Positions 10,742-19,582 of a stretch of 64,000 nt of DNA are shown in pieces. The stretch spans positions 57,040,284 through 57,104,283 of the forward strand of contig CM033721.1 of the NCBI GenBank assembly GCA_019671005.1, given 5' to 3'. How positions within the stretch are numbered: position 1 is the first letter of the stretch; each line of letters begins with the position of its first letter. The notes under the pieces are model-generated. The model was not told where the DNA came from. It was given only the letters and a program-made list of their open reading frames with translations, and made no database searches. The stretch is from Hibiscus mutabilis (lineage: Eukaryota; Streptophyta; Magnoliopsida; Malvales; Malvaceae). A program made the position numbers and the translations under genes.

Positions 10742-10825
10742 TTGCCTTGGCAACTAGCTCGGCATCTCCTTCAAGCATTGCCCTGGCAACTAGCTCGGCA
10801 TCTCCTTCATGCACTGCCCTGGCAA
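10742..10825. repeat. 36-bp tandem units carrying TTGCC-NN-GGCAA
   Basis: Palindrome copies start at 10742, 10778 and 10814, exactly 36 bp apart, with CTAGCTCGGCATCTCCTTCA between them. The same triplet is present in the sister LTR at 17035, 17071 and 17107. The third copy has one mismatch (CTGCC). Confidence 0.9.
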
Positions 10826-11048
10826 CTGGTTCTAGCCTTGTTTAGGCAAGTGATTCTGCACACACACAAAAACACACCAAAGCAGCATCTTTTTCCATAA
10901 AAATCACCAAGTTATGTAATCAAGCTCAACAGTGGAAAGAAACATGAATTAGTGCATGAATGACTAATTATGCAACTAATATGAGCTTAAGTCTAACAAT
11001 AATATGAGTAAAAAGGGTAATAAAAATAGTACTTTTGAACACTTATCA

Positions 11049-11091
11049 CACCCCCAAACTCAAACTATTGCTTGTCCTCAAGCAATGCAAA
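11049..11091 (-). other. Polypurine tract and flank, Athila-B 3' LTR
   Basis: On the minus strand: GCATTGCTTGAGGACAAG, then GAGTTTGGGGGTG touching the LTR start TGATAAG. It primes plus-strand synthesis in LTR elements. The same block, degraded, lies at 17535-17579 in Athila-A, and another at 58615-58658 in Athila-D. Confidence 0.8.
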
Positions 11092-11789
11092 CTAACAATT
11101 ACCTGCCAAGACTTTAATCATCAAATACATGCTTCAAACTTGAATTCAAACCTCGGAACCGTGGCACAAATAATGATCACCTTTTAATTTTTTGGATAGC
11201 AAAAAAATTACCCGGAATCGAACTATAGTGCTTGTGACAATGTGTGTGCGTAGTTGTGTACAAGTTGATTTTCAAGATTCTATGTGAACAATAGGCTTTT
11301 ATCAATTTAATTACCGGGGCATTTATTTTTATTTTTACTAGAGCCAATTTCGGGCACCTCTAGCAAAGTAAGTAATTTCTCATTTTATTTTAGTCAACTA
11401 GAGCCAATTTCGGGCACCTCTAGCGATTCTTTAATGTGCATTAACTACTAGAGCCAATTTCGGGCACCTCTAGCAAGAATTTAACTTTTAATTTTCAATT
11501 TTAAATTTACCCAAATTTTAAGCAACCTAAGTTCACTAAGTTTCTTTCAATCAACAAGCCACGACCGTGTAAAAAAATTCAGCATCATAGTAAAATTCTT
11601 AGTTCTTTTCATGCAATCCTAAAATTAAAGGTTATTTCAATTAAGTGCAATGGCAAAAATTCATCATTGGATATTCAACAAGTCTTAAGCAATTAAATCC
11701 AATTAAAGGCATGGAAAGTAACATATGCAACCTATATGTGAATGCTAAAGATGAATGCAACTAAACATGAAGCTAACTAGAAACCAATA
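11092..11789 (-). other. Athila-B 3' non-coding region
   Basis: About 700 bp between the two polypurine-like blocks with no supported gene. It is conserved in order with Athila-A and Athila-D, including the hairpin motif copies and a long AT-rich part. The conservation between copies without coding capacity suggests a structural or regulatory role, which is inference. Confidence 0.65.
11338..11473 (-). repeat. Three copies of the 26-bp hairpin motif (Athila-B)
   Basis: Copies at 11338-11363, 11398-11423 and 11448-11473, nearly identical to each other: arms CTAGAG/CTCTAG around CCAATTTCGGGCAC on the plus strand. Spacers are 34 and 24 bp and unrelated in sequence. Confidence 0.93.
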
Positions 11790-11830
11790 CCCCCCCAAAC
11801 TCGAGAGAAGCATTGTCCTCAATGCATGAC
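11790..11830 (-). other. First polypurine-like motif, Athila-B
   Basis: On the minus strand: CATTGAGGACAATGC, then CTCGAGTTTGGGGGGG. It lies about 40 bp past the third-ORF stop codon, the same arrangement as in Athila-A and Athila-D. Confidence 0.65.
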
Positions 11831-11869
11831 AAAGTGAAACAAAATTTAAAAGAAACTAAATGAAATGAG

Positions 11870-12092
11870 TTAGTCGAAAAGGTCGTCACCACGAGTGATA
11901 AGTTTCCTTCGTGTCGTTTGCTTGATTCATTTTTCGGTCGGTGGTTGAATGCTTGTGGCTGGTATCGCGTGAATAGCATTGCTTTGATTTGATCCATGTT
12001 TGGGCATCAGAAGTTGCCGAAGCTATTGTTGTTGCCTGGGCATTCTCTGTTGTGGTTGCTGTGGCAAGTAGTCGGTAGTGAATTTCCTTAGC
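11870..12092 (-). pseudogene. Third-ORF remnant of Athila-B
   Basis: A minus-strand frame ending at TAA 11870-11872 with tail RRKLITRGDDLFD, matching RKHIIQGDDLSD in Athila-D and KRKLIIHDDELSK in Athila-A. Upstream, GCCACAGCAACC and GCCCAGGCAACA units encode Ala/Thr-rich sequence. A stop lies in the frame near 11930. Only the linker and tail of the third ORF remain; the VREFYA-type domain is absent. It sits between the pol stop (12299) and the first polypurine-like motif. Confidence 0.5.
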
Positions 12093-12298
12093 ATGGTGGT
12101 TGTGAGTCTTGTTGTGGAAAAGAAAAGAAAACAAAGAAAACCTGGAAACTAAAGATAATGAAGAAAAATAAAATATCTCCTAAAAATTCCAAAAATAATT
12201 AAAGAGAAAAAATAACCAAAAATAATAGAAAAAGAATAGTTTGGAAAAAATAAAAAGAAAAATAAAAAGAAAAAGAAAATATCGAAAGGAGAGCATGC

Positions 12299-14460
12299 TT
12301 ATGCATCTCCTAAGGTGTCAACTTCTTTGTTACGTTCTACATGGGCACCGTTGTAGTGCTTTAATCTTTGTCCGTTAACTTTGAATTCATGTTCGTCGGT
12401 AATGGACTTGATTATCACGGCACCATGGGAGAATGGTTTGACAACTTTGAATGGTCCCGACCATCTTGATTTCAGTTTTCCCGGGAAAAGTTTTAGCCGA
12501 AAATTGAATAAGAGAACTAGTTGCCCTGGCATGAATTGCTGCGGCAATAGTTTCTTGTCATGCCATTGCTTTGTTTTCTCCTTGTAGATTCGTGCATTAT
12601 TAAAGGGGAGTGCATGGAATTCTTCTATCTCGTTGAGGTCCAACAAACGCTTTTGTCCGGCACTTTCCCAATCCATATTCACGGTCTTGATTACCCAATA
12701 TGCCTTGTGTTTGATTTCCACCGGTAGATGGCATGTTTTGCCATAGACAAGTCAGAATGGGGCATACCTAAGGGTGTTTTGAATGCAGTGCGATATGCCT
12801 AAAGTGCGTCATCTAGTCTTACTGACCAATCCTTCCTAGAGGGATTTACAACTTTCTCGAGTATACCCTTTAATTCCTGGTTGGAAATTTCTGCTTGCCT
12901 ATTGGTTTGTGGGTGATATTGCCCGTCCTATGGCAACTATCACATTGCTTGTAAAACTCTTGGGCATCTTTGTACAGTGTTGGTCAATACAAACCAGATT
13001 GCAAAACTTTGGCCGTGATACGAATTCCTCCAAAATGTCCTCCATAGGGTGAAGAATGGCATTACCGGAGTATATTTTGCTGCTCTTCTTCAGGGACACA
13101 TCGGCGTATGACCTGATCTGCATATTGTTTAAACAAAAGAGGCTTGTCCCAAAAGTAATGCTTAGCATTATGGCGGAACCGCTTTTTCCCTTGGTGAGTA
13201 AGGCCATAAGGTAAAATACCACAAACAAGGAAATTAACTAAATCCGCGTACCAGGGTATTGCCGAGGCATGTGCTGCCGTGGCGACTGCTCCCATGGTTG
13301 CCAAGGCGTGCGCGTCTAGAGTTGCCAAGGCATGCACGTAAAGGGTTACCAAGGCTTGCGTATCAGTGGTTGCCGCGGCGTACGCGTCTGGAGTTGCCGA
13401 TGTGTGTGCGTTAAGAGTTGATGCGGTGTCGAGGGTTACCGAGGCATGCGCATCCATGGTTGTTGAGGCGTCAGGGGTTGCCGAGGCGTGCGCATCCATG
13501 GTTGCCGAGGCAACTAATAGTTGTTCATCCGGGAATGCATCACACATCTCTAAATCCGCGTCCTCCTCCCTATTACGTTCTAAGCGTGATAACTGATCAG
13601 CCACTTGATTTTCTATTCCTTTCCTTTGTACCAATCAAATAGGATCGGAACTGTGTGTTGGCCTAGGACTGCTCCTACCGCGAAATCACTTGCATCACAC
13701 ATGAGCTCAAAAGGTAGCATCCAATCTGGTAGAACAACAATGGGTGCCGAGGCAAGCTTTTCTTTTAGGGTTTCGAATGCTTGGGCGCAAGAATCATCAA
13801 AATTGAAGACTTTATCTTGGTGGGGGTAGTCTCTCAATCACATCCACCTTGGCTTTGTCTACTTCATTTCCCTTGGATGAAATCTTGTGGCTGAGCACTA
13901 TTCCTTCATCTACCATAAGATGGCACTTCTCCCAATTAAGGACTAAATCGGTTTCTTCACATCTTGCCAACACCTTCTCTAAATTGCTGAGGCAATTGTC
14001 GAAGTCATTACCAAAAATGGAAAAATCATCCATGAAGATCTCAAGGAAGTCTTCGACCATGTCTGAAAAGAGTTCCATCATGCATCTTCTAATGTTACTG
14101 CATATTTGAGAAAACTTGAGGAGAGTCGTTTCTGATACTTCTTATAGTCCATCCGTACCCTCCATCGGGTGACAATATTGCCCAAAAAGATTTTGGCCAA
14201 TGTGCTTGCCACTACTCCCTTTTGCGTTACCATGGTGGAGGTGTCTTTCTTTCGTGTTCACTTGTAGTCCATGCACATCTTCCGCCTTGCTACTGTTCCT
14301 GAAGGCATGGATATATTATTAGGAAAATTTATATCAACATCTAACAATTTAATTACCTCATTCTTGTCGGGCTCCATCATGGTTGGTTGTAGCCTTTGTT
14401 GTCGTGGCAATTGCTGCTCTAGCCAATTGCCGTGGCAATCAGTTGCCAAAATTCGCTATA
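12299..14460 (-). pseudogene. Athila-B pol, rearranged, integrase core deleted
   Basis: From the right: a scrambled RT start containing two CMDYK-like blocks (RKMCMDYK near 14270 and RVRMDYKK near 14150). Then RT from ELFSDMVEDFLEIFMDDFSIFG, with the FMDD site intact, to IERLPPP; then a gap that removes the thumb/connection and joins to RNase H (FNFDDSCAQAFETLKEKL...). The linker is at 13261-13515. The integrase zinc finger (QEFYKQCDSCHRTGNI, ~12950) joins directly to HPQTNRQAEIS (~12900), so both catalytic Asp residues are gone. The C-terminal integrase domain (12299-12721) is intact and ends HVERNKEVDTLGDA. The copy cannot encode working enzymes. Confidence 0.82.
13261..13515 (-). repeat. 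Ala/Thr linker repeat array in Athila-B pol
   Basis: Roughly ten units of a GCC-NNG-GCA-AC-type block encode ATxDxHA repeats between RNase H and integrase. The unit order and number differ from the Athila-A array (5936-6190), so the linker has expanded or shuffled separately in each copy. Confidence 0.75.
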
Positions 14461-14716
14461 AGTCAAGGCAAAAACCAATTTTTTGAAAAGCTTTATGAGT
14501 CCAAACACCGTTTTCTTTTGGCCTCTCAAACATCTCCATCAGTAGAGATTTCGATGGCTTCAAATCTACCAACATCGGTTCCTTAAGACATACCTGCAAT
14601 GGACGAGGTAAGTTTTTAAAGAATTCGAAAGGTTCAACCATTACCTGCTCATATTCCATTGGCAAAGTATTATCATCTCGTTGATCTTGCATGTGGTCGT
14701 GTAATTGCCGTGGCAA
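14456..14716 (-). pseudogene. Unrecognised frame between Athila-B gag and RT remnants
   Basis: An 86-codon minus-strand frame, reading PMEYEQVMVEPFEFFKNLPR and later SLLMEMFERPKENGVWTHKA. I recognise no retroelement domain in it. It occupies the place where protease should be, but contains no DLG/DSG motif. It could be divergent gag-protease linker, a captured fragment or noise. Palindrome copies flank it (near 14425-14450 and 14705). Confidence 0.3.
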
Positions 14717-14770
14717 CTGTAGATAAGAGAAATCTACGAATTCCTACTTCAACATCAATGTTGTAACCTT

Positions 14771-15571
14771 CTAGGCATCAGGCTCCTCAGAATTTGCTGT
14801 AGTATTGTTGCTCTCAGCTTCATTGAGTGTTGTCGCGGAATTTCTCTGTTCAGGCTCCTCAATCATTGTCGAGGTAATTTGTTGCTCAGGCTCATCATGT
14901 GTTGGGTAGTCTCTCTCATTGGCATCCTCTTGACTTTGAGGTTCTAGTTGTTCCCCACACATCAGAGAGCTTTCTTTGCATTGCTCCTTATCCTCTTGCC
15001 TTGGGACGTTAGTATCCCTAGGAATTAATTGTTGGTGCATGTTATCCATGCATATGTGGATCTCCACAATTGATCTTCTAAATCCCCCAAGGTTGCATCC
15101 CACTGAGCTATCCTCGTATCCATGGATGTTGATAGCTCTCGAATCTCTTCAATTGATCAATCAAGTCTAGCCAAGGAAGCTAGCAACGTTTCCTCCAAGG
15201 AATTGGAATGCTCTTGAAAATGACTACATTGCCATGGCATATCTGTTGTTGCGGCAAAATTGTTATGGTAAAAAAATTTGAGCTTTTTGACCATACCATG
15301 AAGAATTTTGCTGCTGGTTCCCTCTATGGTCCTCCATATAGTCACATGCACCGAAAATGTGAGGGCAATTTTCAAACACATGATGTTCTCCACACATAGC
15401 ATAAGATTTTTCCATGGTATAAGCTCTTTGGGCTTTTCTCGGTTGGTATAGGTAATCATCAAAGGGTGCAAGAAACTCTTGATTGGATTGATTCATATCT
15501 TCCAACATTAACTCTCGAATAGATTGGCTTTTATTTCCTGACATGTTGATGTCTCTTAACTTGTAGCGCAC
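14771..15571 (-). pseudogene. Athila-B gag remnant
   Basis: Starting near 15571, a frame with QSIRELMLEDMNQSNQEF and AMCGEHHVFENCPHI resembles the Athila gag C-terminal region around its zinc-like Cys/His motif (C-x2-H-H...C-x-H). A frame with TLGDLEDQLW then leads to an acidic Gln/Glu-rich stretch (EDKEQCKESSLMCGEQLEPQ). The N-terminal and main gag domains seen in Athila-C (21255-21940) are missing here, because this frame begins within ~100 bp of the PBS. Several stops break it (~15240-15100). Confidence 0.5.
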
Positions 15572-15660
15572 CTAATTTTTTTTTATAAAACAAAAAAAAA
15601 TAAAAGTTAGTAAAACTAAGAAAAAATGCAATAACAAAAACAACTAACACCAATTGCCAA

Positions 15661-15678
15661 TCCCCGACAACGACGCCA
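15661..15678 (-). other. Primer-binding site, Asp tRNA type (Athila-B)
   Basis: On the minus strand: TGGCGTCGTTGTCGGGGA, close to the complement of the plant tRNA-Asp 3' end used by Athila elements. It lies six bases inside the LTR end (15685). Confidence 0.82.
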
Positions 15679-15684
15679 AAAACT

Positions 15685-17342
15685 TGTTGCGCGTAATAAG
15701 TGCTACGCAATTGTGCAAGTATACACGTCGCAAGTAATAAAATGATACAAGTATTGAGTATCATCTCCACCGGGATTGGTTTGTGCCACTTTGCTTTAGT
15801 TATCGCACTGTAAAAGTAAAAACACAATTGATAGTAGGAGTTGATTTTAACGAGTAAAGTAAAAACAATAAACTAAAAGAATAGATGAAAGCAAAAGAAA
15901 GAATAGGCCAGGTTATCATGAGTTGAGGTGTGATAGCCGATTGGATCGTCTTGGTGATTGAGTAGCAGCCGGATTGCCAGGGCAATTCTGTTATGATTGC
16001 CTAGTCGATTGCCAGGGCAATTTGGTTGCAATTGCCTGGTTGATTGCCAGGGCAATTCCCCCTCGTTGTCTGATTGATTTCCTGGGCAATGCTCCCGCGA
16101 TTGCCTGGGCAATTAAGGATGGTCGATTGCCTGGGCAATTGAGCATTCACTTCCAAAGTTCCGCGAAGCGTTCTTCAATGGTTTCTTCTTATCCCTAAGT
16201 CAAAACTCTAGCTTTTTTTGCATGCCTTGATAATACATCCCTGCGTGAATGAAGGGTGAACAACAACCAATCTTGCGCTCCTCTTAGCCATTGAAATCCT
16301 AAACTTATTCCTAAGCGGGATTAGTCTTCACCATCAATTGATTGAATAAAGACCATGCTCATTCGTTTCTTGAATCTAACTCTCCCGATATTAGATAAAT
16401 AGATGAAGTTACGAGATCCTCTCCCAATTCACTCGCAAACAAGATTAAGAACCAAGAATGGTCAAACTGTGAAAATTGAATTGCAACTCAAAAACCTAAA
16501 CAAAATCCAATTGTTTTTCACAACAACAAAATACAATAACCCCAACCAATCAAGTTAGTTCATGGTTGGGTTCAAAAGATATACAAAGAATAATCCCCAA
16601 ACCATAAATCTAATGGAAGCAAAGAAAAAGAAGAAGAAATCGATCATCCCTCTTTGGAAAACCTCTCAATTGAACTCTCCCTCCAAGCTTTCTCCCTTGT
16701 CAAAATCTCTTCCTTCTTCCCCCTTTGGAGTTGTAGAAAATCCTCTCTTCTTGCTCAACTCTCTTTGACGGCTTGGTCCTTTAAATAGGAGATGGCTAGG
16801 TCAAAATCCTTCTTGAGGAGGAAGTTAAGTTTGAATTAAAATATATTTAAAGAATATAATTCTTTATTATATTTAAATTCCTTTTAGAACTTCTCCTATC
16901 TTCTTGGGATTTAATTTTTCCTCAACCTCTTCATGAAAATCAAACTCCTTTGGGATTTAACTTTGCTCCACATCATCTTGGGCTTATCTAGTCATCAAAT
17001 TCGACTACCATATCATCTTATTCCTTGTCAAAAATTGCCTTGGCAACTAGCTCGGCATCTCCTTCAAGCATTGCCCTGGCAACTAGCTCGGCATCTCCTT
17101 CATGCACTGCCCTGGCAACTGGTTCTAGCCTTGTTTAGGGAAGTGATTCTGCACACACACAAAAACACACCAAAGCAGCATCTTTTTCCACAAAAATCAC
17201 CAAGTTATGTAATCAAGCTCAACGGTGGAAAGAAACATGAATTAAAACATGAATGACTAATTATGCAAATAATATGAGCTTAAGTCTAACAATAATATGA
17301 GTAAAAAAGGGTAGTAAAAATAGTACTTTTGAACACTTATCA
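15685..17342 (-). repeat. 5' LTR of Athila-B (1658 bp)
   Basis: Begins TGTTGCGCG at 15685 and ends CTTATCA at 17342. It is the partner of 9402-11048: most of the sequence is near-identical with scattered transitions, but palindrome units at 15974-16055 are arranged differently. The PBS is adjacent on the left and Athila-A resumes on the right. Confidence 0.92.
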
Positions 17343-17669
17343 TTCACATAGAATCCAAAAAATCAACTTGCACACAACTCCGCACACACTCACAAGCATT
17401 ATAGTTTGATTCCGAGTAACTCCTAAGTTTTCCGAAAAATGAAAAACCAATCATACTTTGTGCCATGGTTTTGAGGATTGAAATCAAGTTCAAAGCTAAG
17501 TTTGTGAAAATTGAAGTCTTGGCGGGTAATTATTAGTTTGCATTGCTTGAGGAAAATTAATAGTTCGAGTTTAGGGGCGTGTTAAGTGTCTAAAAGTACT
17601 GTTTTATTCACCCTTTTTTACTCATCTTATTGCTAGACTTAGGCTCATATTAGTTGCATCATTTCCTTT
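17343..17669 (+). mobile_element. Athila-A, part 2: 3' region, degraded polypurine tract, start of LTR
   Basis: Resumes Athila-A in the plus orientation after Athila-B. A decayed polypurine block (GCATTGCTTGAGGAAAATTAA, then CGAGTTTAGGGGCG, 17535-17579) leads straight into an LTR starting TGTTAAGTGTCTAAAAG at 17580. Only about 90 bp of this LTR remain before a different element begins near 17670; the exact junction is uncertain by about 10 bp. Confidence 0.75.
17580..17669 (+). repeat. Truncated 3' LTR of Athila-A
   Basis: Matches the first ~80 bp of the Athila-C LTR (19583 onward), including GTCTAAAAGTACT and TTGCTAGACTTAGGCTC. Compared with the other LTRs, about 22 bp after GTTGCAT appear deleted. 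It is then cut off. Confidence 0.7.
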
Positions 17670-17671
17670 TA

Positions 17672-17775
17672 TTAGGTGGATTTTCATCATTGTTTAGGTG
17701 GATTTTATCATTGTTTAACACACCATTTCCTTCATTGCCTTGTTGATCCATCTCTTGAATCTTTTTCTTTAACCT
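17672..17775 (-). pseudogene. Gag N-terminal fragment, second Athila-type family
   Basis: About 35 codons on the minus strand: YNPKIERTLRRLKKKIQEM, then QGNEGNGVLNND and two repeats of the kind DKIHLNND/DENPPN, made by a short direct repeat (AGGTGGATTTT...TCATTGTTTA). The fragment ends at the junction with Athila-A. By position and similarity it is the extreme N-terminus of an Athila gag. Confidence 0.6.
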
Positions 17776-17909
17776 CCGCAAGGTTCTTTCAATTTTTGGG
17801 TTGTATAGCCAATCTTCCACCACAGGTCGGTTTCTGGTTATACACCAATCAAACCAAAGAAATAAAATAAAAAGCTAAAATAAAAAGAAGACAATAAACT
17901 CTGTTGTAA

Positions 17910-17927
17910 TCCTCAGCAATGGCGCCA
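17910..17927 (-). other. Primer-binding site, variant of the Athila type
   Basis: On the minus strand: TGGCGCCATTGCTGAGGA, a variant of the Asp-tRNA-type PBS, six bases inside the LTR end at 17934. Confidence 0.7.
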
Positions 17928-17933
17928 AAAACT

Positions 17934-19500
17934 TGTTGACTTGTAAGGGTGCTTGGCAAAAGGGGTAGAAAATGTATTGGAAATGTAGTAAAATAGTGCC
18001 AAAGATGAGTCTCTTGCGTACAAGTATACATGGTCAACAAGTAATACATCAGTAAGCTAAGTATCGGTCCCACAAGTATTGACTTGGAGTTTGATTTCTT
18101 TGAAAGTTTACTTGTTGAGGAAAAATATTGTTTGAGTTGAAAGTGGTTTTGAAAATAATGTAAAGACAAGAAAAGTAAAATAAAATAATGTTGGCAAGGA
18201 GAGTGTCAAATGAATGATGAGCGTCAGTAAGGGATGCCTGGTTTTCACGCTATTCATGCCATGCCAGCCTTTAATAATGTATTGTCTTGGCATTATTTGT
18301 CGAGCAGATTCAAATTGGCAAAACCTCTCTCGATGGTCATTGCCCTGAATTGATCATGTAAAAACCCCTATATCTCTATAGTGAAAGCTTTTTCATAAAC
18401 CAATTTGATTAAGATCCAATCTATACTTCTAAGGGGTAGATTTCACTCCTGAAGTAAGTTCATCTACTTGAATATCTTCTCTCAAAGCATCTCACCTTAG
18501 TATCTAGCAACTTGATCGTTTCCACCCAAGTCTGTTAAGATATTGAGGTGCAATAGGCCAGCAGTGCCAGCTTTCGCTTGGCACAGTATTTAGGAAATAG
18601 TAAAGTATATAAGATAGAAGAAACAATGCCGAAGCAATTCCATTATTAAAAACTTAACATAAAAACAACGTTCAACGCAAACATCCCCCACCAACTATTA
18701 AATTAGTTCATGGTGAGGGTATCAACCAAAAAACCTTCATCATTTTTATAACACATCATAATTAAAAAGAAAATAAAATAACAAGACAAAGAGAATGGGC
18801 GAGAAGGGGTCTCTCGATGCAGCCCTTCAAGATCTAGGCTCTTGGTCAAGCTAGTCAAACCACCTCTCCTTGGTGCAGCCAGTCGTCGATTGTCTCTGAT
18901 TCGTCCTTCCAAAAAGTTCTCTCCAAAAAGTTTTCTCTAAAAAAGAATCCCCAAAATGGATGGATGATCGGTCTTTAAATAGACGTGTAAGGAACGCTAG
19001 GACAAGCTGTTTGAAATTTGAATTTGAATACTCAAGGGATAAGAGATAAGATCTTCTTATCCAAATCTAAATGTGAGCTGATCAGGCTAGGGCTGACGTT
19101 ATTCTACCGTCACTACTTGGTACCCAGGCTTGGCACCAATTATCTGCCATTTTTTTGGAGATTGATCCAATTGCTGTTTTTTCGTAGCCTAATCTTGTCC
19201 TATTTTTTGGGTTCAACAGCTACTTGGCCTAGCATCAAATTCCTCCTTTCTGCCAACTAGTGCTTGGCATTGTTCGGTCTATCTGTCCAACAACATCTCG
19301 TCATTCCTTCTTTCACTGCTCTTCTCTGCCATCTACTATGTCAAACCTGTGATATTGCCATCAAAACAACCTTTCACACTAACATAGACAAATTCCTAAC
19401 TCCTTATGCAAATGCATGATTTTAACAACTAAATGTATTTAAAAGCAAACAAAAGCATTGTAAGAATGGCATAAAAATCAGTACTTTTGAGGAGGTAACA
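17934..19500 (-). repeat. LTR of second Athila-type family (1567 bp)
   Basis: TGTTGACTTG at 17934 to GGAGGTAACA at 19500; on the element's strand TGTTACC...CAACA with TGTT/AACA ends. The first bases (CTCAAAAGTACTG) resemble the Athila-C LTR start, showing distant kinship; the rest is different. No TTGCC-NN-GGCAA cluster was found in it. Confidence 0.75.
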
Positions 19501-19582
19501 CCCGTCATACATATGGATAAGCATTTAGACTGCCCGAGCCTTGATAGAAAAAGGATACGGTTGGCGAATTGGCTCAGGTAAT
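19501..19582. other. 82-bp orphan segment between two elements
   Basis: Lies between the outer end of the second-family LTR and the start of the Athila-C LTR. I could not match it to any other part of the window. Its last five bases (GTAAT) would be the target duplication of Athila-C, but the other end of that element is lost. Confidence 0.5.

Larger units (their letters stand above)
9402..11048 (-). repeat. 3' LTR of Athila-B (1647 bp)
   Basis: Starts TGTTGCGCGTAATAAG (9402) and ends CACTTATCA (11048); on the element's strand it runs TGATAAGTG...CGCAACA. It carries six TTGCC-NN-GGCAA copies at 9691-9846 (four perfect) and three more at 10742, 10778 and 10814. On the minus strand a TATA-like ATATTTAAA lies near 10490. 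It is highly similar to the 5' LTR but rearranged in the palindrome block. Confidence 0.92.
9402..17342 (-). mobile_element. Athila-B, two-LTR copy, internally deleted
   Basis: Reads right to left: 5' LTR 15685-17342, PBS 15661-15678, gag remnants, pol remnants, third-ORF tail, 3' non-coding region, polypurine tract 11049-11061, 3' LTR 9402-11048. It lies in the 3' region of Athila-A. The flanks are TTCGT (9397-9401) and TTCAC (17343-17347); the uninterrupted Athila sequence has TTCAC, so the duplication is imperfect, probably through two later mutations. At 7.9 kb it is short for Athila because protease, most RT fingers and the integrase core are lost. Confidence 0.9.
17670..19500 (-). mobile_element. 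Second Athila-type family: 5' LTR, PBS and start of gag only
   Basis: The minus-strand order is LTR (19500 to 17934), PBS (17927 to 17910), an untranslated leader, then a gag start whose frame reads NPKIERTLRRLKKKIQEMDQ, parallel to FDPEIERTL in Athila-C gag. It stops near 17670, so nearly all internal sequence is lost. LTR sequence and PBS differ from the other Athila copies. Confidence 0.75.
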
